NCBI GenBank assembly: GCA_963697285.1
Contig: CAVONI010000018.1
Coordinates: 1 to 7,484 of the forward strand
Origin: JAEUQQ01 sp963697285
GTDB taxonomy: Bacteria; Acidobacteriota; Vicinamibacteria; Vicinamibacterales; JAFNAJ01
Length of the DNA: 7,484 bases
Direction: 5' to 3'
This document shows positions 1-7,484 of the stretch, piece after piece. Every line of letters starts with the position of its first letter. The stretch's first letter is position 1. The position numbers and the translations under genes are program-made. The notes beneath the pieces were generated by a model. That model had not been told where the DNA came from. It searched no databases and worked only from the letters and a program-made list of their open reading frames with translations.

Positions 1-51
1 TCTCAAATGAGCTCGAAGGGCCCCGGCTTCGGTTTCTGGAATGAATCGCAT
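1..51 (-). CDS. N-terminal 17 codons of an unidentified protein, cut by left edge
   Basis: An ATG at 51 is preceded by AAGGAG at 64-59 with a 7-base gap, the best ribosome-binding site in this end of the window. It opens a frame that stays open to the edge and reads MRFIPETEAGALRAHLR. This is too short to recognise a family. The start lies about 100 bases past the TGA of the small membrane protein and on the same strand, so it is probably the next gene of the operon. If that TGA is read through, the extended frame would stop at 57-55, three bases before this ATG, which is a normal operon spacing. A rhodanese-like or other redox protein would fit the neighbourhood, but nothing in the 17 residues shows it. 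Confidence 0.6.
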   Translation of the reverse strand, partial: MRFIPETEAGALRAHLR

Positions 52-58
52 GAATCAA

Positions 59-64
59 CTCCTT
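59..64 (-). promoter_or_regulatory. Ribosome binding site (AAGGAG) for the left-edge gene
   Basis: AAGGAG on the minus strand ends 7 bases before the ATG at 51. It is the main reason for calling a gene there, since only 17 codons are visible. Confidence 0.65.
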
Positions 65-123
65 GACGATCGGTGCGATCGCGGTGGCGACCCGCTGTCG
101 TCGCGTTCCACGCAGTTGTCCGT

Positions 124-142
124 CCCCGCCGACCGGCGTGGG
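124..142 (-). promoter_or_regulatory. SECIS-like hairpin just downstream of the in-frame TGA
   Basis: The minus strand reads CCCACGCCGGTCGGCGGGG. CCC pairs with GGG and CGCC with GGCG, one A is bulged on the 5' side, and the loop is GGUC. Counting the U of UGA as 1, the bulge is base 18 and the loop is 23-26. As I recall the E. coli fdhF SECIS minihelix, it has a bulged U at 17 and a GGUC loop at 22-25 with the same bulge-stem-loop order. The bulge here is A rather than U, and the stem has one extra pair between bulge and loop. Hairpins are common in GC-rich DNA, so the match in position, bulge and loop is suggestive, not proof. Confidence 0.4.
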
Positions 143-153
143 TGCGGCACCGC

Positions 154-240
154 TCAGGTGGGCACACCCAGGCGCGGGAGGAGCCATGCCTGCAGCACCC
201 ACCAGAGGGCAAGAACGCCGACGAAGATGAGCCAGTCCAC
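154..240 (-). CDS. Very small tryptophan-rich single-pass membrane protein ending in LGVPT-TGA
   Basis: A GTG at 240 follows GGAGG (254-250) with a 9-base gap. It reads MDWLIFVGVLALWWVLQAWL then LPRLGVPT, 28 residues to a TGA at 156-154. Residues 3-21 form one clear hydrophobic segment with three tryptophans and a fourth at its end, followed by a basic, proline-containing exit (LPRLG), as in a single-pass inner-membrane peptide. I have an unverified memory of small bacterial membrane proteins in which GVPT is followed by Cys or selenocysteine. Here the codon after GVPT is TGA, so the protein may continue (see 55-156 and the hairpin at 124-142). It lies 77 bases after the BshB1-like gene and on the same strand. 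The function is unknown. The frame, binding site and membrane segment are seen directly; where the protein really ends is the open question. Confidence 0.6.
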   Translation of the reverse strand: MDWLIFVGVLALWWVLQAWLLPRLGVPT

Positions 241-249
241 TGCTTCGGT

Positions 250-254
250 CCTCC
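250..254 (-). promoter_or_regulatory. Ribosome binding site (GGAGG) for the small membrane protein
   Basis: GGAGG on the minus strand lies 9 bases upstream of the GTG at 240. It supports translation of an ORF only 28 codons long that would otherwise be easy to dismiss. Confidence 0.6.
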
Positions 255-317
255 GTGCCTACTTGTATGAGCCACAGGGAGAGAAATGGATTCGGAGCGC
301 TGGAAGGATCTCCATGA

Positions 318-1047
318 TCACCCGAACGGTACTTTCGTGAACGCCGTGGGATCGCTGACCAGTAGCGGACTTCGCGCCTGGAATGGTTCCGCATAGCGCA
401 CGCCCAGGAGGCTGCCGTAGTACTGGTCCTCTGCTGCGTACCGTTCGACCAGACGCGCCTGATCACCCTGGAACACTGATGCGTACGCCGCGATCGCTGC
501 CCGCTTCCGCTCGTACGACGTCAGAGATATCGACGGTGAAATCGACCGAGCTCCAGGCCGGCTCCATTCGGCAACGCGCGAAGAAGAGGCGGTCGATTTC
601 GTGGGGCTCGGTTCCCTCAATCGCACGCTGGGGCTCCGTTCACCTCGTCCCACTTCGGCAATCGTGCGTAGAAGACACCGTTCACGACGATGTCTGTCAC
701 CGCTTGGTGGTCCGGATGCACTCCCGACCCTTTGGTCGTAAACACGTAGCGAGGTCGATGGACTCGGAGTCAGGCGCGCGACCTCGAAGACGGGCTTCAA
801 CGGTGTCCTGAATCAATCGGTCCGCGAAGTCGAGTGTCAGTCGCGTCACACCCAGAATTCGGGCGGCCTCGGCGGCTTGAACCTGACGGGCTCCTCGGCT
901 CGCGTGCCGAGTCGGTTCACCGTCACACAAGTCGACGAGGAGCGTCGTCAGCCCCTTGTCTGACAGCTTCGCGATCGTCCCGCCCATCGCGACTTCCACA
1001 TCGTCGGGATGCGCGCCGAACGCGAGTACGTCGAATCGCTGAGTCAC
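318..1047 (-). CDS. PIG-L family LmbE-like deacetylase, BshB1-like, interrupted by four frame changes
   Basis: This is probably a zinc-dependent N-acetylglucosaminyl deacetylase. BshB1 members deacetylate GlcNAc-malate in bacillithiol synthesis in the cytoplasm. The start region reads FDVLAFGAHPDDVEVAMGGT, with the AHPDD metal/catalytic motif. A later HPDH motif sits in VFTTKGSGVHPDHQAVTDI, and the C-terminal part has YYGSLLGVRYAEPF, typical of the BshB1 branch. The frame moves by +1 near 785, 770, 625 and 517. Removing one base at each gives about 241 residues, the normal size, ending in KVPFG-TGA. I chose GTG 1047 because AAGGGG (1060-1055) lies 7 bases before it but only 1 base before the ATG at 1053. 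The motifs survive on both sides of each break, so sequencing error is more likely than decay. Substrate assignment is an inference; other LmbE deacetylases share the motifs. Confidence 0.8.
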
Positions 1048-1054
1048 GCACATT

Positions 1055-1060
1055 CCCCTT
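1055..1060 (-). promoter_or_regulatory. Ribosome binding site (AAGGGG) deciding the deacetylase start
   Basis: AAGGGG lies 7 bases before GTG 1047 and only 1 base before ATG 1053. The spacing favours the GTG, removing two residues from the longer reading. Confidence 0.5.
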
Positions 1061-1094
1061 GGGCTTCACGTGTTCGCGCCCGACCACTGTCGCG

Positions 1095-1319
1095 TTATCG
1101 CGTACTTGTGACTGGCGTCCCCGGTGCAGTGGCGTCTGGCAGGCCGCCCTTTCGCAGGATCACCATCATCGGACACCAATTGGTAAACGCGGACTGGAAC
1201 AGGTTCACTCCCACGAACAGCGTGAACCACAGGAAATTCGCGTTCACGTAGATGCCCAGCAGCACACTGAGGGCCACGAACGCCCCTGCTATCAAACGAA
1301 GCGCACGTTCGACTGTCAC
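1095..1319 (-). CDS. DUF2892 (YgaP-type transmembrane domain) small inner-membrane protein
   Basis: This is an intact 74-residue protein. It begins MTVERALRLIAGAFVALSVL and has two hydrophobic segments, about residues 8-24 and 28-46, joined by a short polar turn. The second ends FVGVNLFQSAFTNWCPM, the conserved DUF2892 signature with a Cys (residue 49) before Pro. In E. coli YgaP this domain anchors a rhodanese (sulfur-transfer) domain to the membrane; here it stands alone with no rhodanese part. The start is GTG 1319, supported by AAAGGAG (1332-1326) with a 6-base gap. The GTG overlaps the stop of the stress-protein gene (GTGA), so the two are probably translationally coupled. The tail after residue 58 is short and polar. 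The family call is firm. A role in sulfur or metal-related stress is inferred from relatives and neighbours. Confidence 0.88.
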   Translation of the reverse strand: MTVERALRLIAGAFVALSVLLGIYVNANFLWFTLFVGVNLFQSAFTNWCPMMVILRKGGLPDATAPGTPVTSTR

Positions 1320-2046
1320 GACGTACTCCTTTCGACGATCCCATCAGTTGAGGGGACGAACAGCACCGGATGGACACACTCCTTCAGCACCTGGACAATC
1401 GCGCCGAAGTGCGTGTCGCTGTCAGCTGGCATGGACAGGACGATCAGATCGGTGTTCTGGAGGCGATCCGGAGCACAGTGATAGATATCCGGCGACCGAA
1501 CAACGTTGCCTGCGAATGTGCTCCTGAGCACATCGACCCACGCATCACCTGCGCCGACATCGCCTCCGGCGGCGAGAATGGTGACCGGGCGACGTGCGTC
1601 GGGCACGCCCGCACCGGCAGGAACCACGAGCACCGGACGCGGTGACCGGCGGACGACGGCTTCCGCGACCGAGCCAAGCCACCATCGCCGTGCGCCATGT
1701 CGCCTGTGTGTACCGACGACGATCAGATCGAAGTCGGCGGCCATTCGTACCAGTGCGTCCTCCGGCGGACCTTCTTCGACCACCACGTGAACGGCACGCC
1801 GCACATGCTGCTCGGCGAAGACGCGGAGCTGGTCGGCCGTGCCTGCGCGGCTCTGCTCGCGTTCGGCTTCAAGCGTCTCGATCTGATCCGCGGTGAAATA
1901 GGCGGGCGCTTCCGGTGTCGACGAATGGAAGACGGTGATGTCGGCATCCCAGGTCGAGGCCAGCACTCCCGCCATCTTCAGCGCCGATGCGGAGGCTTCG
2001 TCGAAGTCCACTCCGACCAGCACGCGTGAGATCTTCGCGACCGGAC

Positions 2047-2050
<4 letters not shown>
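1316..2050 (-). CDS. Universal stress protein (UspA family), one full plus one degenerate domain
   Basis: This is an intact cytoplasmic protein of 244 residues. Residues 7-144 form a complete Usp fold: ISRVLVGVDFDEASASALKM at the first strand and helix, EEGPPEDALVRMAADFDLIV in the middle, and VVGTHRRHGARRWWLGSVAE then PRPVLVVP at the end. The ATP-binding consensus G-2x-G-9x-G-S/T is altered: G113 and G126-S127 are present, but the second Gly is Arg116 (GTHR instead of GTHG), so nucleotide binding may be weakened or lost. Residues 155-233 look like a shortened second Usp domain ending DLIVLSMPAD...HPVLFVPS, without a recognisable ATP motif. The ATG at 2050 has AGGAG 7 bases upstream and overlaps the RND stop (ATGA), so it is coupled to the pump. 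No frame change occurs in this gene. Usp proteins usually aid survival under stress; the client here is unknown. Confidence 0.92.
1326..1332 (-). promoter_or_regulatory. Ribosome binding site (AAAGGAG) for the DUF2892 gene
   Basis: A strong site lies inside the 3' end of the stress-protein gene, 6 bases before GTG 1319. It fixes the non-ATG start. Confidence 0.65.
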
Positions 2051-5245
<3,195 letters not shown>

Positions 5246-5249
<4 letters not shown>

Positions 5250-6443
5250 GACGCGCCCCCGGTGCGAGTCGGCACATTCCCAACCGTGACGCGGACTCCG
5301 TCTACCAGGCGTGTCAGTGGCGAGACGACAATCGATTCACCGGCGTCGAGGCCGGCCAGCACCTCGACGCCCTCTGGCGATGAAGTGCCCACGCGGATGA
5401 GGCGCAGCCTCGCCACGCCGTCCTGCACCACATAGACCGACAACACCTGGCCGTGCCGCTGAATCGCGTGTGCCGGAACGAGCAGGGCACGGCGAGGCGC
5501 GCCCCGGAAGACGACGCGGGCAAAGCTGCCGGTGCGAGCCGTCACCGTTGATGGAAGGCTGACCTTGACGGTGAATGCCCGCTGGTCCGCACCAACGGCA
5601 CGCGCCACCTCGGTGACGACGCCTTCGAGTCCTGTGTCGTCCGCGCCCTGTTCGGCGGCTGCATCGATCAAGACGATCACCCGGTCACCGGCGTGGACGT
5701 AAGCGGCGCGGGCCTCATCCACGCGGACCACGACCTGCCGCGCACCGTCAGACTCGATCCTGAGAAGTGGGACGCCGGGTGCCGCCAGATTGCCTGGATC
5801 GGTGAGGCGTTCGGTCACCAGGCCGTCGAACGGTGCGCGCACGGTCGTAAAGGATTCGGTCGCCGTGGCGACGCCGACGGCGGCCCGCGCCGAGGCAAGA
5901 TTGCGCGTCGGCGCCTTCGATGCCGGCCTGAGTGCCCGCGAGCCGCGCCGCCGCCGCTGAGAGACGGGCCTCGGCCTCGTCACGTTCCTGATCCGTGGCC
6001 GAATTCCGTGCGTGCAGCGTCGCGATGCGCTTCTGCCATGCCGCGGCCAGCCGATGTTCGGCCTCGGCCGCGCTCTGCTCCGTTCGGGCTTGCGCCAGTG
6101 CCTTCTCCGCGGCGACCGCACTGGCGCGCGCCTGCCCCGTGTGCTCCGTGACATCTCGGGCGTCCAGCGTGATCAACACATCACCAGCGCGAACCCGGTC
6201 TCCGGCCTTGACGCGTATGCCGGCAATCGTGGCGACGATTCGACTCGAGATCGATGCGGATTCCCGTGCGGCCACGACGCCGCCGGCTTCGAGCCGCTCG
6301 GCCGTGTCGATCGTCGCCACAGGAGCGACGGTGACCGGGATCGGCTCTGCTGCCTTCGCCTGGGGCCGGTCCTCGCCCCTGCCGCAGGCGGACAGACCAC
6401 CCGCCACAACACCGAGCGCGACGATTCCAATCAGTCGATTCAT
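5246..6443 (-). CDS. Periplasmic adaptor lipoprotein (membrane fusion protein) of the RND pump, one frame change
   Basis: The protein links the permease to the outer-membrane channel. It starts MNRLIGIVALGVVAGGLSAC, a lipoprotein signal with lipobox LSAC and Cys20 as the lipid-bearing residue. Next come a lipoyl half-motif (GIRVKAGDRVRAGDVLITLD, about 75-95), an Ala/Glu-rich helical hairpin (about 100-195), the second lipoyl half (TTVRAPFDGLVTERLTDPGN), and a beta-barrel and membrane-proximal region ending GNVPTRTGGAS. The frame moves +1 near 5904, inside the hairpin. With one base removed the length is about 398 residues, normal for the family. An ATG at 6449 would add two residues: AAGGA (6458-6454) is 10 bases from ATG 6443 and 4 from ATG 6449, so I prefer 6443. 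The TolC-like gene ends 34 bases upstream. The stop overlaps the permease start (ATGA). Confidence 0.92.
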
Positions 6444-6453
6444 GGCCATCACG

Positions 6454-6458
6454 TCCTT
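6454..6458 (-). promoter_or_regulatory. Ribosome binding site (AAGGA) for the adaptor gene
   Basis: AAGGA lies in the short gap after the outer-membrane-factor stop. It can serve ATG 6443 (gap 10) or ATG 6449 (gap 4); the start choice stays slightly open. Confidence 0.45.
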
Positions 6459-6477
6459 GGCTCCGAGAGCATCCTTC

Positions 6478-7484
6478 CTAGAGCCGCCCGAGCGCACGAT
6501 CGAGCGCCACGGTCTGGAGAATCACGTCCATTTCGGCGGTTGTGGCCCGCGACTCTGCCTCGAGCGCCGCCTCGGCGGCTCGCAGCACGTCGGTCACTGT
6601 GGCCAGCCCGCTCTCGTACCGATCGCGGATGATGCGCTGCGACTCGCGAGCCTGCGTCAGGGCGGCGCGTCCGGCCTCTTCTCGTCGCGCGCGCGGCGGC
6701 GAGTTGCGCGAGCGCGCCCGCGCACGTCCACTTCGATGCGTCGCTCCACGCGTTCGCGCTCGGCGGTCGCGCGGACGTGAGCGTGGCGCGCTTCGGTCAT
6801 GCGCGCCGTGTCCGCAAACCCGCGGAAGACGTTCACGCGCACCTCCGCGCCAATCACCCAGCTCGATTGCTGGGCGCCGAGCGTCTCGCCGTTGAACTCC
6901 CAACCACCCTGCACGCCGACCGTGGGCAACAGCGCGGCACGAGCGGTGCGCCGCCCGTTCTCGGCGAGTTGAAGATGGAGATTGGCCTGCAGAAGCTGCG
7001 GGTGCCTCGTGAGCGCTTCCCGGACGAGGGCGTCTCCGTCGGCAGGCGCCGGCCGCGAGGCAGGACGGACCGGCGCAACCGAGGCGGTCAGCGGCAAGCC
7101 GACGGCTTCGGCGAGCTGCATGCGTCCGACCGCGAGGTCCCCGGCCGCCGCGATCTGCCGCTGGCGCATGTCCGCCAGGTGCACGTCGACCGCGAGGACA
7201 TCCGCTTCGGTGACGAGGCCGACCTCGCGGCGGGCACGAGCACGTTGGCGATCGCTCTCCGCCGCCGCCACGGCCGCGTCCGTGGCTCGCACCGTCGCCT
7301 CGAGCTGCAGCACGCGCACGAACGCCTGCGCTGCCCGGAAGCCCAGTTCCTGCCGCGCAGTATCCCGGGTCGCCGTGGCCATGTCGCGCTCCAACGTCGC
7401 CGCCTGCACGCCGAGCCGCGTCAAGCCAGCGTTGTAGATCGGCTGCTCGAGTGCCACCGCCGTGCGTGTATTGGTGACAGGATC
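6478..7484 (-). CDS. TolC-type outer-membrane efflux protein, N-terminus cut by right edge, two close frame changes
   Basis: This is the outer-membrane channel of the tripartite pump. The visible 334 residues begin DPVTNTRTAVALEQPIYNAG, a pattern of the first beta/helix repeat of TolC family proteins, and continue with long Ala/Arg-rich helices. The two repeats are visible: RREVGLVTEADVLAVDVHLA in the first and DRYESGLATVTDVLRAAEAA in the second, both with the G-L-x-T-x-x-D-V-L turn. Between them the second repeat's strands read EFNGETLGAQQSSWVIGAEV. The frame moves +1 near 6718 and again near 6685, so about a dozen codons between are read in a third frame (LAQLAAARA). The gene ends at TAG 6480-6478. 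The signal peptide and the first part are outside the window. Together with the next two genes it completes the export path. The family is certain, the substrate unknown. Confidence 0.9.
   Translation of the reverse strand, partial: SCHQYTHGGGTRAADLQRWLDAARRAGGDVGARHGHGDPGYCAAGTGLPGSAGVRARAAARGDGASHGRGRGGGGERSPTCSCPPRGRPRHRSGCPRGRRAPGGHAPAADRGGRGPRGRTHAARRSRRLAADRLGCAGPSCLAAGACRRRRPRPGSAHEAPAASAGQSPSSTRRERAAHRSCRAVAHGRRAGWLGVQRRDARRPAIELGDWRGGARERLPRVCGHGAHDRSAPRSRPRDRRARTRGATHRSGRARARSRNSPPRARREEAGRAALTQARESQRIIRDRYESGLATVTDVLRAAEAALEAESRATTAEMDVILQTVALDRALGRL

Larger units (their letters stand above)
55..156 (-). other. Possible selenocysteine read-through extension of the small membrane protein
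   Basis: If the TGA at 156-154 is decoded as selenocysteine (U29), the frame stays open for 32 more codons to a second TGA at 57-55. The product would be 61 residues, with the junction GVPTUAVPHPRRSAGTDNC. The extension is hydrophilic, rich in Arg, Ser and Pro, and has one Cys at about residue 43. Its composition is not convincingly protein-like, so it could simply be untranslated GC-rich DNA. A second possibility is an indel at the TGA: the bases after ACC-TG read AGC GGT GCC (SGA) in another frame, close to the tail I remember for such proteins. A third is that TGA is a plain stop. The end position just before the next ATG mildly favours read-through. Confidence 0.3.

Noticed and set aside
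3..275. 90-codon minus-strand frame covering the small membrane protein in another frame
   Set aside because: Its translation is Arg/Ser/Thr-rich without any motif. The frame with the GGAGG site and a clean membrane segment is a better gene.
259..315. 18-codon minus-strand ORF starting ATG at 315 (MEILPALRIHFSPCGSYK) just after the deacetylase stop
   Set aside because: No ribosome-binding site, no hydrophobic or recognisable pattern, and short open frames are expected by chance.
1084..1100. Short inverted repeat (CGCG-ATAA-CGCG) at the DUF2892 stop codon, considered as a terminator
   Set aside because: Only a 4-base stem with no T-run after it, and the next gene starts within 50 bases on the same strand.
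834..1481. Long plus-strand open frame of 215 codons across the deacetylase and DUF2892 genes
   Set aside because: Low-complexity Arg/Ser/His-rich translation typical of the antisense of GC-rich genes. It lies opposite well-recognised proteins.

Overview
The window comes from a GC-rich bacterium. The envelope-spanning efflux system (outer-membrane factor, lipoprotein adaptor, RND pump) indicates a Gram-negative cell plan. A BshB1-like deacetylase hints at a bacillithiol-type thiol user, and Acidobacteriota would fit, but this placement is a guess. Every gene I can support lies on the minus strand, so the locus reads from the right edge (7484) to the left edge (1).

Layout in transcription order: a TolC-type outer-membrane factor cut by the right edge (7484-6478); a periplasmic adaptor lipoprotein (6443-5246); an RND permease (5249-2047); a universal stress protein (2050-1316); a short DUF2892/YgaP-type membrane protein (1319-1095); a PIG-L/BshB1-like deacetylase (1047-318); a very small tryptophan-rich membrane protein (240-154); and the first 17 codons of another gene leaving the left edge (51-1). 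Adaptor/permease and permease/stress-protein junctions are ATGA overlaps, and stress-protein/DUF2892 is a GTGA overlap. The remaining gaps are under about 100 bases. It therefore looks like one co-transcribed unit whose promoter lies beyond the right edge. No gene-free stretch exceeds 300 bases, and I saw no RNA gene, mobile element, CRISPR array or clear terminator.

The first three genes form a complete tripartite proton-driven efflux pump. The genes behind it (stress protein, DUF2892 protein, BshB1-like enzyme, small membrane protein) point to stress or redox/thiol physiology.

Two things stand out. First, four of the genes are broken into pieces by about twelve frame changes, and every one goes the same way (+1, as if one base were added). 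Removing one base per site restores normal family lengths, so insertion-biased sequencing error is the likeliest cause. Second, the small membrane protein ends ...LGVPT-TGA, and 11 bases after that TGA lies a hairpin with a bulged base and a GGUC loop, closely placed like the E. coli fdhF SECIS element. It is a candidate for an undescribed small selenoprotein, though an ordinary stop or a further sequence error is not excluded.
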